Shown piece after piece: positions 1-9,936 of a stretch of 64,000 nucleotides of DNA. Source of the DNA: Paralithodes platypus (lineage: Eukaryota > Arthropoda > Malacostraca > Decapoda > Lithodidae); contig CM064506.1 of NCBI GenBank assembly GCA_032716605.1, forward strand, positions 13,765,996-13,829,995, given 5' to 3'. Under the pieces are notes generated by a model. It saw only the letters and a program-made list of their open reading frames with translations, was not told where the DNA came from and did no database searches. How positions within the stretch are numbered: the first letter of the stretch is position 1; each line of letters begins with the position of its first letter. The position numbers were made by a program, and so were the translations under genes.

Positions 1-665
1 GTCTCTTTTTCTTCTGCTCTCACTTGGAAGGACCATATTACCAGTCTCGCTAAGGCAGCCTCCCAGAAGCTGGGTGTGCTCAACCACCTCAAGGGGTTCT
101 TCACCCCTGCGCAGCTACTTGCTCTGTACAGGGGCACAGTGCGTCCTTGTATGGAGTATTGTTCACATGTGTGGGGAGGATCCTCTCACACCGCACTCCT
201 AGATAAAGTAGAAAGGAAAGCTTTTCGTATCATTAACTCCCGTCCACTCACCAATTCTCTGCAATCTCTCTCTCTTCGCCGCAATGTTGCATCTCTCTCA
301 CTATTCTATCGCTACTACAATAATCAGTGTTCCTTGGAGCTTTCCCAGTGTATACCACCTCCTCTACGTAGGGTAGGTAGTACCCGCCTTGCAACACAAT
401 CCCACCCCTACTCTGTGCAACTCTCCAACCCAAGAGTGAAACGCTATTCTCAGACTTTCTTCTATTCAACTGCTGAGCTCAGGAACTCTCTCCCAGAATC
501 AGTCTCTCCCTCTTCCTATGACTTAAATTGCTTCAAACTCCGTGTGTCCAGGCATTTTAGCTCGAACGCCCCTTGATTTCGGCCCTGTCACTCTTTGAAA
601 TCTGGGGGAGGCACTCGCTGCAGGCAGTTATGCCTTTTGTCTCCCTCATTCACATAGAAAAAAAA
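1..665 (+). mobile_element. Family A non-LTR retrotransposon, 3' end (RT C-terminus and 3' UTR)
   Basis: The reading frame is open from the window edge to a stop at 574-576. It encodes the region after the RT catalytic core, with LALYRGTVRP and the MEYCSHVWGG block typical of CR1/Jockey-like ORF2 C-termini. A short 3' UTR follows and ends in ACATAG plus an A-run at 665. The same 3' UTR recurs at 17.6, 19.9, 22.7, 32.9 and 39.4 kb, so it marks one family. The 5' part lies outside the window. The copy is a transposon fragment, not a host gene. The clade name is by motif resemblance only. Confidence 0.85.
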
Positions 666-740
666 CCGTATCAATTGAATTACTGGAGAGAGAGAGAGAA
701 GGGGGGGGATCATCAACGACCACACCTTCGTAAGCTCACA

Positions 741-930
741 CATAAACCTTGACACACCACACACACATACACGCACACACATACACATACACACACACAC
801 ACACGCAGACACACACCACGCTCTTGTATGCTATACACATACACACTACAGTAACGCACACTTTCAATTTCACACACAGACACACAGGCACACCCTATAG
901 ATACTTACATACACACATCCACACACACTT
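741..930. repeat. AC-rich microsatellite, degenerate
   Basis: Irregular CA/TA/CG dinucleotide runs. Open frames rich in Thr-His here are translation artefacts of the repeat. Confidence 0.9.
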
Positions 931-1032
931 TCATATTTGAATATAATTATCTTCATATTATAAAATCAATAAATTAATTAATCAATAGACCTATGTGAAT
1001 GTATGCAGTATACAGTATGTATATTCTCAGGC

Positions 1033-1080
1033 ACATACCCCATAGCTGGAGGTGGCCGACTCAAGACAGAGTCCGAACAG

Positions 1081-1113
<33 letters not shown>

Positions 1114-1335
1114 TCACACACATCTACAGTAGGTTGCCCAGGAGATGACCCAGAGACCAAGGATCACAAGGAGCCTCCAACACTCCAGGTTCCGATTACA
1201 GCATTACAGCAGGTAGACACGCAGGGGAATCACACCATAATGCCCGCCCACCTTACTTCCAACTTACCAGCTCCCCAGGCCAGGCGCCTGACGGACTATT
1301 ATCTAGTCCAACTGGCACCCGAGCCCAGGGCCTCT
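1033..1335 (+). repeat. Dispersed repeat H with internal poly(A)
   Basis: The segment GGTGGCCGACTCAAGACAGA, a poly(A) run at 1081-1110, and downstream GTCACACACATC...CCCAGGAGA...CCCAGAGACC recur in reverse orientation around 17990-18240. Two copies sharing the same order of blocks indicate a dispersed repeat, possibly a retroposon. No coding frame was recognised. Confidence 0.55.
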
Positions 1336-1543
1336 CCCTACGACCGCGTTTTCACTCATCTATTCACAAGCATTCTCCATTCATTCTTGTTCATTACCAC
1401 TTCATCTCTCTATCTTCCAACGCTGTCATTAAATCACTTTCATTAAACCATCTCTCCATCTTATGAAATATATATACTACAGATGTGCATGGGGCCGTTT
1501 CCTTCGTGGTCACCCCTTCGGGGATCATGGCGTCCGGCAATAG

Positions 1544-1561
1544 ATAGATAGATAGATAGAT
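1544..1561. repeat. GATA tetranucleotide microsatellite
   Basis: Four to five copies of GATA, directly after a short block (TTCCTTCGTGGTCACCCC...CGGGGATC) that recurs near 41827-41855. The shared block suggests the 3' end of a small retroposon. Confidence 0.6.
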
Positions 1562-1770
1562 CCGTTTAATGTCGCTAAATTTAGTTTCCAATATATGTCG
1601 CCAGTTTATTATATTTGCGTCTCCAAATACTGAACAGATATTAAGATACATGTAATTAAGTGATCTGGCTTAAATTCCCCCCCCCCCCCCCACCAAGGCT
1701 TAGTATTCTATACTATAATCGGTAATGGAGAGCTTTACCCACATCTAGTAACTTAATAGATGATTGGTTT

Positions 1771-2150
1771 TTAAGGAACCCATTCTCTCTCGTATTTAGC
1801 CCCATTATTTTTGTTTAGATTTTAAGACGTTCGGACCCTTATTTTGGCGATTTTAACACCTTCCGCCCCATTTCGTTGTCAATTTTAAAACCTTTCGTGC
1901 TATTTAGGTGTCGGTTTTTTCCTTCTGAGCGAAAGCGAGCCTGTAATTTTAAGAGGAATTGGCCTTAGGTACATTTTCCTATCGAAAAATGTATACATTT
2001 ATCTTGAAGGGAAGGGGGGTGTTTTTCTAAGCTTGATGGAGACCTAGCGAGGAAACTAAAGATATACTGTATATGAATACATGAATTAATAGAAGAAAAA
2101 ACAATATATATATGTATATATAACTAAATAAACAGGTGCTACCTCTTTAA
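1771..2150 (+). mobile_element. C element (TTAA-flanked MITE), copy 1
   Basis: TTAA occurs at both edges (1771-1774, 2147-2150). Family landmarks appear in order: a CTC.CTCGTATTTAGCCCC block, a TTTTAAGACGTTCG block, the GAGCGAAAGCGAGCC core, an A/T hairpin around CGAAAAATG, an AAGCTTGATGGAG block and a CCTCTTTAA end. It is non-coding. The TTAA flanks suggest mobilisation by a piggyBac-type or other TTAA-specific transposase. Confidence 0.75.
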
Positions 2151-2239
2151 ATGCAACTCCCGTTCATCTTCAAACTATAAATCAATTTCCAAGAGCCATT
2201 ACTGTATATTCAGCCAACCATCCACATCACATGTAGTAG

Positions 2240-2563
2240 TTTCATCCTTTAGAGTACGATACCACGGCGCACTTCGTTTATATTTCTGGCTATTATTGGG
2301 CGATTTTATTCAGATTAGGAAGGGTGTGTGGGAGTTAGAGGGTTAATTAACACCTTCAGTACCGACGAAGTTTTTTTTTAACTTAATCTGGTTACTATTA
2401 GACGATTTTATGTAGTTTAAAGAAGGCCTACAGTAATTAAAAGGCCTCGAACTATCTCACTTAACCCTTTATGTTATCACAGATCCTTCTTAAGCTGCAC
2501 AAAAGCCTCTGAACATAGCTAGAATACAATGAAAAAAGACGTCGCCGGTACAGAAGTTAAAAT
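2240..2563 (+). mobile_element. D palindromic elements, one partial and one full copy
   Basis: A partial copy lies at 2240-2345 (GGCTATTATTGGGCGATTTT). A full copy at about 2350-2563 starts with CAGTACCGACGAAG and ends with GACGTCGCCGGTACAGAAG. The two halves carry TATTAGACGATTTTATG and an inverted counterpart, so the element folds into a long hairpin. It is non-coding. Confidence 0.7.
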
Positions 2564-2706
2564 AGTCTTTACCGATATAATCCCCACAGATCCTTCCTAA
2601 ATTGTATAAAATCGTCTACTGATAACCATATTAATATTTCAATATTCTTCATAGTCTTCAAAGGGTTCACCTTCAAAGGGTTCACCTTTCTACAACTTAT
2701 GCTCGT

Positions 2707-3074
2707 TTAATGGGAGATGAGTCGTTTTTCTGGTCCCTTTTCTCCCTCGTGTTAAGCCCTATTTGTTTTGAAATTATACGACGTTCGGCCCATTAGTTTG
2801 GCGATTTTAAGACTGTTCGCCCCATTTCTGTGTCAATATTAAGACTTTTCGTGCCATTTTGGTGTCGATTTTTTCCTGGCGAGCGATAGCGACCTTTTAA
2901 GTTTAGAAGAAATCGGCCTTCGCCGGGACATTTTTCTACCGAAAAATTTCCAAATTTATCTTGAAAGGGGGAGGGGGGGATGTATGTTTAAGCTTGATGG
3001 AGGTCTAGCGGGAAAACTCAAATATAAGTTAATATATAAATATATAGGCCAACAAAAAAGCACTACCCTCTTAA
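2707..3074 (+). mobile_element. C element, copy 2
   Basis: TTAA at 2707-2710 and 3071-3074. Contains the standard blocks TTTTTCTGGTCCC, GACGTTCGGCCC, GGCGAGCGATAGCGACC and the adjacent hairpins (CGGCCTTCGCCGGG, then TTTTTCTACCGAAAAAT). No transposase is encoded. Confidence 0.8.
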
Positions 3075-3115
3075 TCAGCCTCGGCAGATTCTCATGTTCA
3101 ATTGTCCACACTGCA

Positions 3116-3196
3116 ACCCGTATACGCCCTATCTCCCTCGCCTTTACACAATACGGGTATAATAAGGCCACCACACACACACACATACGCTCTCAT

Positions 3197-3259
<63 letters not shown>

Positions 3260-3505
3260 CACACATACTGTATATTTGTTTCTCTTTCACAAATACACAC
3301 ACACAAACACACATTATCCTCTCTTTTTATCTCTTCACACACACACACACTCGCACTTTCTTGCTCTCTCACATACACACACACACACACACTCTCTCTC
3401 TCTCTCTCTCCCTCCCTCCACTTCTCACAGTAAATCATCCACAGTGTAACCCGTATACGCACCGTCTCCCTCGCCTTTACACAACCCGGGTATAACAAGC
3501 TGGTC
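3116..3505. repeat. AC/CT microsatellite block bracketed by a duplicated ~50-bp flank
   Basis: Long AC runs at about 3171-3256 and 3330-3400 and a CT run to 3415. They are bracketed by near-identical direct copies of a segment containing CCCGTATACGC and CTCCCTCGCCTTTACACAA, at 3116-3162 and 3449-3500. The arrangement suggests a local duplication followed by microsatellite growth. Confidence 0.75.
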
Positions 3506-3598
3506 ACCCTCGCTGGTTTTGTGGTAATGTTATGGGAAGGTAGTTTATCTTAACACACAAGGGTGGGAAACAGGCGGGCGTACCAAGGTAAGCTTGTT

Positions 3599-3989
3599 TT
3601 AAGAGGGCCCACCTGTTTTTTTTTAATATTTCTCTCCTTTTCTCTCTTTCTCTGATTTGTATCCATTTGGCCCCATTCAGCCAACTGTTTTAAGATGTTT
3701 ATCCCCATCCAGGTGTCGTTTTTTTCCTGGCGATCAGTAGCAAGCCAGCATATTATTCAAAAAAAAATTGACAGCAGGCTAAGTTTTGACATTTTTCGAT
3801 AGAAAAATGTCTCCGGCGAAGCTGGATTTCTCCATATAATGCTGGCTCGCTATCGCTCACCAGGAAGATATCGACACCTGAATGGGGATAAACGTCTTAA
3901 CACAGTTGGCTGAATGGAGCCGAATGGATACAAGCCAGAGAATGAGAGAAATTTAAAAGGAGAGTGAAAAAGCAGGTCACCCCCCTTAA
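3599..3989 (+). mobile_element. C' element (palindromic TTAA MITE), copy 1
   Basis: TTAA flanks at 3599-3602 and 3986-3989. The left end begins GAGGGCCCACCTG and the right end finishes GGTCACCCCCC. Both arms carry the same blocks inverted: TTGTATCCATTTGGCC against its complement, and CCTGGCGATCAGTAGCAAGCCAGC against GCTGGCTCGCTATCGCTC. The centre holds TTTTTCGATAGAAAAATGTC and TCCGGCGAAGCTGGA. It is distinct from C in its arms but shares this core. Confidence 0.8.
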
Positions 3990-4046
3990 GATTGAGTTGA
4001 GGGAATGAAGGAAACTGTGCATCAAATTGTATTATAATGGCCATTT

Positions 4047-4335
4047 AATATTTCCAGACCGACTTGAGTGTGAGTGCCTATATTTCCAGACCGACTTGAG
4101 TGTGAGTGCCTATAATTCCAGACCGACTTGAGTGTGAGTGCCTATAATTCCAGACCGACTTGAGTGTGAGTGCCTATATTTCCAGACCGACTTGAGTGTC
4201 AGTGCCTATATTTCCAGACTGACTTGAGTGTGAGTGCCTATATTTCAAGACCGACTTGAGTGTGAGTGCCTATATTTCCAGACCGACTTGAGTGTGAGTG
4301 CATATATTTCCAGACCGACTTGAGTGTGAGTGCCT
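4047..4335 (+). repeat. Minisatellite, 32-bp unit, about 9 copies
   Basis: Tandem copies built on TATATTTCCAGACCGACTTG plus AGTGTGAGTGCC, starting at 4047 and repeating every 32 bases. Copies differ at single positions (TATATT or TATAAT). Confidence 0.9.
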
Positions 4336-4394
4336 ATACAGGAACATGTGCAGCAAGTTGAATTGTTTTAGCCATGTAATGTTTATGTAATGTT

Positions 4395-4482
4395 AATGTA
4401 ATTGGGGTTGGGTGTGAGAGGGATCTTCCTTGTGTGGGCCAATCGGCTTTCTGCAGACTCCCATTTTCTTATGTTCTAATGT
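4395..4482 (+). mobile_element. LINE/SINE 3'-end remnant
   Basis: The block GTGTGGGCCAATCGGCTTTC followed by CTGCAGACTCCC and TTCTTATGTTCTAATG resembles the common arthropod CR1/SINE tail in which GGCC-TTCTGCAG precedes TTCTTATG repeats. The match is from memory of that tail type; there is only one copy here. Confidence 0.45.
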
Positions 4483-4764
4483 TTCAAGAATGAGTTGAAT
4501 ATAAGAGCGACTACAGTAAAATGTGCATCAAGTGTGCATCAAAATGTGCAAGAAGTGTATACATTTATCTTGCAGGGGGTCTGGGTGGGCATTTTGGTTA
4601 GCTTGAAGGAAGTCTGGGAAGGCGTTTTTGTTAGCCTAGGAGACAAACTGAAGTACATTGCTCGAAAGTGGCAAAAGCAATCATAATCCTCAAAAATAAT
4701 AATTAAACAAAATATCATTATAACCCCCAAGACGTCGGACCAGATAGTGTTAACAACAAGCTAT

Positions 4765-4781
4765 GCACACGCAGACACACA

Positions 4782-4828
<47 letters not shown>
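4765..4828. repeat. AC dinucleotide microsatellite
   Basis: Near-perfect AC run directly abutting the start of a family A retrotransposon fragment. Confidence 0.9.
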
Positions 4829-4829
<1 letters not shown>

Positions 4830-4830
<1 letters not shown>

Positions 4831-5414
4831 CTAGGCAAACTCTTTCGTCTCTGTCTCTCGTCTAACGTTTTCCCTGCTTTCTGGAAGTTTGCTCTCATTC
4901 AACCTGTCCCAAAGAAGGGTGACCACTCTCAACCCTCCAACTATCGTCCAATTGCTCTCATCTCTTGTATCTCTAAAGTTTTTAAAACTGTTCTTCCAAA
5001 TTTCTTAAGCATTTCTCTTCTCATGTTCTACTCTCAGATCGACAGTATGGCTTCCTTAAGGGTTGCTCTACTGGTGATCTTCTTTCATATCTTACTATCT
5101 CTTGGTCATCCTCCTTTCGGGACTTCAATGAGATCTTTTCTATTGCACTAGACATATCGAAGGCCTTCGATAGAGTCTGGCACAAATCTTTAATTTCTAA
5201 ACTACCCTCCTTCGGTTTCCATCCCTCCATCTGTGCCTTTGTCTCTAATTTCCTTTTCGGCCGTTCCATAGTTGCGGTTGTGGACGGCCATCGCTCACTT
5301 CCTCATCCTATCAACTGCGGTGTTCCTCAGGGCTCTGTCCTATCTCCCATTCTCTTTCTAATTTTCATAAATGATCTTCTCAACTGTACCTCCAGTCCCA
5401 TCCAATCATATGCA
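4830..5414 (+). pseudogene. Family A retrotransposon, internal RT fragment
   Basis: It encodes RT fingers/palm in broken frames: LIQPVPKKGDHSQPSNYRPI, then a frame-shifted middle, then GVPQGSVLSPILFLIFINDL at 5310-5390. The match stops at 5414 inside the catalytic YADD motif (SYA is followed by unrelated sequence), where a truncated C element begins. The uninterrupted stretch around 5055-5070 serves as the empty site for the piggyBac-like insertion in the 23-24 kb copy. Confidence 0.85.
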
Positions 5415-5595
5415 TTTATTGACCGGGACAATTTTTTTATATCAAATTTACAAATGTATCTAGAAGGGGAATCTAGGGGATGTTTTCTTAAGCTTAATGG
5501 AGTTGTAGGGAGGAAACTAAAAATAATAATAATAATAAATAATAAAAATAAAGAATAAACAAAAATCGACCAATAAATACGCCGTCCCCCCTTAA
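5415..5595 (+). mobile_element. C element, copy 3, 5'-truncated
   Basis: Only the right part of C is present: ATCTAGAAGGGGAATCTAGG, AAGCTTAATGGAG, GAGGAAACTAAAAATA, and the end CCGTCCCCCC before TTAA at 5592-5595. The left edge abuts the RT fragment. Confidence 0.7.
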
Positions 5596-5661
5596 CCGTG
5601 ATACCCTTCAATAGGATTGGGATACGGGAGAGAACGATGGGGTGTATGATGAAGCGTGGTG

Positions 5662-6127
5662 TTAAGGGGGGGGGGCTGATCCCCTTCTCCCTCATGTTTA
5701 GTACCATTCATTTTGAGATTTTAAGACATTCGGCCCATTAGTTTGGCGATTTTAAGACCTTTCGTGTCATTTAGGTGTCGATGTATATTCTTGGCGAGCG
5801 ATAGCGCTCGTGCAATTCAGGAGAAACTATCCTTCGGCCGGGGCATTCTTCTACCGACAAAACTATCCTTCGGCCGGGGCATTCTTCTACCGACAAAACT
5901 ATCCTTCGGCCGGGGCATTCTTCTACCGACAAAACTATCCTTCGGCCGGGGCATTCTTCTACCGACAAAACTATCCTTCGGCCGGGGCATTCTTCTACCG
6001 ACAAAATGCACAAGTTTATCTTGAAAAGGGGGTCTTGGGGATATTTTGTTTAGCTTTGATAGAAGTCTTGGGATAATAATAATTTAGAGGGAAAACTGGT
6101 TTTAAAATTATAATAGGTCGACTTTAA
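5662..6127 (+). mobile_element. C element, copy 4, with internal 5-fold tandem expansion
   Basis: TTAA at 5662-5665, then a G-run and the C left blocks through GGCGAGCGATAGCGCTC. The hairpin core is amplified as a 36-bp unit five times (5825-6004). The right part (AAGTTTATCTTGAAAAGGGG and so on) runs to about TTAA 6124-6127. All frames through the array are open only because 36 is a multiple of three. Confidence 0.75.
5825..6004 (+). repeat. 36-bp tandem repeat, 5 copies (amplified C hairpin core)
   Basis: Unit starts at 5825, 5861, 5897, 5933 and 5969. Each contains CCTTCGGCCGGGG and TTCTTCTACCGACAAAA. Copies are identical by eye, which implies recent expansion. Confidence 0.92.
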
Positions 6128-6221
6128 TGGGCCATAGATGCAAAACAAAATGTTAATTGAACATCATTTACTCAGAAGTATTTAATCGTTCACTTTTGAA
6201 ACTAACAAAACGCTCTGTGTG

Positions 6222-6303
6222 TGTGCGTTTGTATATATGTGTGTGTGTGTGTGTGTGTGTTCAAATGAAAAGTGAGTGAGTTTGTAAGTGTGGAGAAGTG
6301 ACC

Positions 6304-6337
<34 letters not shown>

Positions 6338-6590
6338 TTGTATGTGACTTGTATGTATGTGTGTGTGTGTGTGTGGATGAGTGTAGATTACATGTGTGTG
6401 TACGTTTGTGTGTTGCATGTGCAAGGAAGATAAATTTGTCAAATCATGGGATGCCTCATAGCTGATGCTCTTTGTGGTGTTAAAAGACTGATTGTGTGAC
6501 AGACAGAGAGAGAGAGAGACTGATACTGTTTGTGTGTGTGTGTGTGTGTGTATGTATGTGTGTGTTGTTGTTGTTGTTGTTGTCAAATCA
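6222..6590. repeat. GT microsatellite cluster with GTT tail
   Basis: Several GT runs (about 6238-6260, 6305-6333, 6356-6374, 6530-6550) with interruptions, then (GTT)n at 6562-6581 and an AT run to 6620. Confidence 0.85.
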
Positions 6591-6776
6591 CTATATATAT
6601 ATACTGTATATATATATATATCTCTTCACTGCTATTGTAATAATGAGTGGTGTACCTTATGACTAAGTATTGTGTGGTCATATGGCGAAGGGTTGGCCAT
6701 TGGGAAATTCTGTGGCTATTTTGGTAATGTGCCTCACTAAACATGGCCATAAGAAAAACCAAGCACTACCCCCTTA

Positions 6777-6990
6777 ACCCGTTCAGTACCAGGGATGTCC
6801 TTTTCATCCAATTCTGGCAACTATTAGACGATTATATTCAGCTTGGGAAGGACCTTTGGCAATGATAAGGCTTCAAACTATCTCAACCAACCGTTTTAAC
6901 TACCACATATCTTTCCTAAGCTGCATAATATTGTCTAAATCTAGCTAGAACTAAATATAACAAACGTCGCTGGTACTCAAAGGGTTAAGG
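6777..6990 (+). mobile_element. D palindromic element with TTAA at both ends
   Basis: Begins TTAACCCGTTCAGTACCAGG and ends CTGGTACTCAAAGGGTTAA: inverted termini with TTAA included. The halves contain CTATTAGACGATTATATTCA and the inverted CCTAAGCTGCATAATATTG. A half-copy follows to about 7130. It is non-coding. Confidence 0.75.
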
Positions 6991-7142
6991 AGTACCTGTG
7001 GTAGTTCAAGGGTTATGCGAGACAGTTTGTAGTTTTTTAAATGACTTGAGGTTCTTCCTAAACTGAATAAAATCGTCGAATAGAAGTAAAACCAATTTAA
7101 AATGACGTCACCCGCACTGAATAGAATAATCTTCCATTAGTC

Positions 7143-7351
7143 TAGTCTATTCGCTGTAGGTAGGTCAGAAATCATGACTTCTAACCTCTGTAACTCAAAA
7201 ACGACTAGAGTAATCGAGCTAATATTTCAACCATTTGGGAAGAGTCAGTCAAGGAATAGATGTGGATATGTACAGCCAATTTGCTCTAGACCTTTTTGAG
7301 TTACAGAGGATAGAGGTCATGATTTCTCGCCTACTTACAGCGAATAGACTA
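7143..7351 (+). mobile_element. F element (long-TIR MITE, TA flank), copy 1
   Basis: The left end TAGTCTATTCGCTGTAGGTA and the right end, complemented, TAGTCTATTCGCTGTAAGTA match, and the match continues inward for about 60 bases to TAACCTCTGTAACTCAAAAA. TA at both edges is consistent with a Tc1/mariner-type target. The internal segment ACCATTTGGGAAGAGTCAGT is shared with 16.4 and 22.3 kb. Confidence 0.75.
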
Positions 7352-7486
7352 TAGTTTCTGAAGCCAATGTGAAAGTGACTCAAAATAGTACGAACAAAAA
7401 CTTGCTCATCGAAAATTGCCGGAACATGTGTTCGTGTGACACCGGAGTAATGTTGGTGTAAATACGCTTAGGCTTAGTAAATAGAT

Positions 7487-7652
7487 TTAAATAGAGGAGG
7501 TTTTTATTTTCTTCCCTAGACCTCCATCAGGCTAAACAAAATATCCCCTAGACCCCCTTTCAATATATATTTGTACATTTTTCGGCAGAAAATGTCTACT
7601 CCGAAGGCCGGTTCCTCCTATATTACAGGCTCGCTACCGGTCGCCAGGTAAA
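7487..7652 (-). mobile_element. C element, copy 5, truncated
   Basis: Reverse orientation from TTAA 7487-7490: CTTCCCTAGACCTCCATC, hairpin bases CCGAAGGCCGG, and GCTCGCTACCGGTCGCCAGG at 7631-7650. The remaining arm is absent. Confidence 0.7.
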
Positions 7653-7795
7653 AAAATAAAAAATAAATAAATACAAAAGGAGGCTTAGGATTACGAAAGC
7701 TATTATTAAATCTACACTGAATGAAGTGACATAGATATGAGGGGAATTATACAGGGATAAAAAGAGGTCACTGATGTGTAATTCATACCATACGG

Positions 7796-7820
7796 TGTGT
7801 GTGTGTGTGTGTGTGTGTGC

Positions 7821-7876
<56 letters not shown>
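7796..7876. repeat. GT microsatellite
   Basis: About 80 bases of GT with one CTT interruption. The flanking 7660-8100 region otherwise holds a short GA run (8000-8022) and nothing recognisable. Confidence 0.92.
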
Positions 7877-7879
<3 letters not shown>

Positions 7880-8119
7880 AATTATGTGTACTGTTAGTAA
7901 GTAAACCCTGAGAACTATGGTGTACAAATAAACAACATATTATCTCACTCGCCTGGACAAATGACATCATAATGCACCAAGTAGGCCATTATCATTACGA
8001 GAGAGAGAGAGAGAGAGAGAGACTACACAACTCAAATGCCATCATAATATTACGACTCTCTTTGGGTTTTACTGGGCTTAGGGAGTACAAAAATGGGTGA
8101 GTTTGCTTTTATTAGTGAT

Positions 8120-8499
8120 TTAAGGGAGCCCACCTCGCTTTTTGTTCTCTTTCTCTCCCTCTCTCTTTGGCTTGTATCCATTCGGTCCCATTCAGCCTAC
8201 TGTTTTAGGACATTTACCCCCATCCAGGTGTTAATAATTTCCTGGCGAGCGGTAGCATGCCAGCATATATATATATCTTTGCTTTCCAGCAAGCTACATT
8301 TATAAATTTTTCGATAGAAAAATGTCTCCGGCGAAGCCGGATTTCTCCATACAATGCTGGCTCGCTATCGCTCGACAGGAAGAAATCGATACCTGGATAA
8401 ACATCTTAAAACAGTTGGCTGAATAGGGTCAAATGGACACAAGTCAGAGAAAGAGAGAAAATGAGAGAAAGATTAAAAAGAAGCAGGGGACCCCCTTAA
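8120..8499 (+). mobile_element. C' element, copy 2
   Basis: TTAA at 8120-8123 and 8496-8499. Left end GGGAGCCCACCTCGC, right end GGGGACCCCC. The arms carry CCTGGCGAGCGGTAGC and GCTGGCTCGCTATCGCTCG. The core is ATTTTTCGATAGAAAAATGT then TCCGGCGAAGCCGGA. The right TTAA is shared with the adjoining C element. Confidence 0.85.
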
Positions 8500-8819
8500 T
8501 TATTTTTAACTTGCTCCCTAAACCTCTATCAAGCTTAAGACAAATACCCCCAAGAATCCATTTTGAGTTAAATTGTTGCATTGTTCGGTAGAAAACTACC
8601 CGGGCCGAAGGCCGGTTCCTTGAAAATTGCAGACTCGGTATTGCTCGCCAGGTAAAAGTCGACACCTAAATGGCACGGAAGATCTTAAAATTGACAAAAA
8701 AATAGGGCGAAACGCTTTAAAATGACTAAACTAATGGGGCGAACTCTTTGGATATCAAAGTTCATGCGGCTAAATTTGAGGGAGAAGGCGTGTGAAAACA
8801 AAAAAAAACACTCCCTTAA
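8496..8819 (-). mobile_element. C element, copy 6
   Basis: Lies between TTAA 8496-8499 (shared with C') and 8816-8819, in reverse orientation. Carries CCCTAAACCTCTATCAAGC, GGCCGAAGGCCGGTTCC, ACTCGGTATTGCTCGCCAGG and GAGGGAGAAGGCG. A D half-copy follows to about 8905. Confidence 0.85.
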
Positions 8820-8959
8820 ATGAGCTAATGATAACCCCTTTGGATTCCTAGACGTCCTTCCTAAGCTGCGTAAAATCGTCTACTGCTAGCCAGAATACAA
8901 ATATATATAGATAGACCCCGTGTATTATGTAGGGGTTGAAACATATACAATATACAGCA

Positions 8960-9060
8960 TATCGCTAGAATTCATGTTCCTAGATGTACAAAGTTGCCGC
9001 TAGATCGAAGTACACACCTCTAGACCTAGCGGGAAAGAGGCTAAATTGGCAACACTACGT
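8960..9060 (-). repeat. Dispersed repeat G, copy 1
   Basis: In reverse it reads GTGTTGCCAATTTAGCC, then TCTTTCCCGCTAGGTCTAGA, then TAGCGGCAACTTTGTACATC. The same order occurs on the plus strand at 10284-10410. TGTTGCCAA fragments also occur at 17478 and 52633. Its nature is unknown. Confidence 0.5.
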
Positions 9061-9226
9061 ACTTCCCGCGTAAAAGTGAAAGTACCCTATACTGTATATA
9101 TAAAGGCGTCACAAGGAAGACACTGGCACAACAGCGTCCACAGCCACTACCGAAGCAGCGTTTAGGAAGGAAGGAATATATTTTCAACTTTGTTATTAAG
9201 GAGTATACAGAAACATGTTACTTCTA

Positions 9227-9304
9227 AGAGTGGTAGGTATATATACACTATACAGTATATACATAAGAGTGGTAGGTATATATACACTATACAGTATATA
9301 CATA
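9227..9304 (+). repeat. 39-bp tandem duplication
   Basis: Two adjacent copies of a unit beginning AAGAGTGGTAGGTATATATA. The sequence between 9070 and 9420 otherwise shows no recognisable gene. Confidence 0.9.
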
Positions 9305-9422
9305 AGATCCAAATTACACTGTTACACTGTTTGTATTATCATTATTGTGTTTTTATACTATGTGAAGTCCCTATCTCATTTGCATATAGACAATTGATAT
9401 CTGGTTCAGAGGAGATTTTCAC

Positions 9423-9724
9423 TTAAGGTTTCTTTCTGGTCTCCCTTCTCCCTCATGTTTAGCCCCATTAGTTTAGACATTTTAAGACGTTCGCTTCATT
9501 AGTTTGGCGATTTAAGACCTTTGCCCCATTTCTGTCAATTTTAAGACCTGTCGTTGCATTTAGGTGTCGAATTTTTCCAGGCCAGCGATAGCGAGCCTGT
9601 AATTTAGAAGGAACCAGCCTTAGGCTAGGAGATTTTCTACCGAAAAATGTACACATTTATCTCAAAGAAGGGTCTTGGGGGTATTTTTGTTTAAGCTTGG
9701 TGGAGTTAAAAAAAATCCCCTTAA
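9423..9724 (+). mobile_element. C element, copy 7
   Basis: TTAA at 9423-9426 and 9721-9724. Carries CCCTTCTCCCTCATGTTTAG, GACGTTCGCTTCATTAG, AGGCCAGCGATAGCGAGCC and AAGCTTGGTGGAG. The right TTAA is also the first base block of the next D element. Confidence 0.8.
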
Positions 9725-9936
9725 CCCATTCAATTCCGGTGACGTCCCTTTCATTATATTCTGGCAACTATTAGACGATTATATTCAGCTAAAGCAGAAC
9801 GTCTACACATTAAAAGGCTGCAGACTATCTCAATGAATCCTTTTAGCTACCAATATCCTTCCAAAGCTTCATAAAATCGTCTAAATGTTGGCTGAAACCC
9901 AATCAAGAAAGACATCACCGGTACTGAAAGAGTTAT
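9721..9936 (+). mobile_element. D palindromic element
   Basis: TTAACCCATTCAATTCCGGT at the left end and ATCACCGGTACTGAAAGAGT at the right end are inverted matches. Internal GCAACTATTAGACGATTATA and CATAAAATCGTCTAAATGTT are the inverted halves. Confidence 0.75.

Noticed and set aside
749..940. Thr-His-rich open frames here and at 3.2, 6.4 and 7.8 kb
   Set aside because: Translations of AC/GT microsatellites without other coding signals.
5743..6024. Repeat proteins across the 36-bp array on both strands
   Set aside because: Frames stay open only because the unit is a multiple of three; the DNA is a C element.
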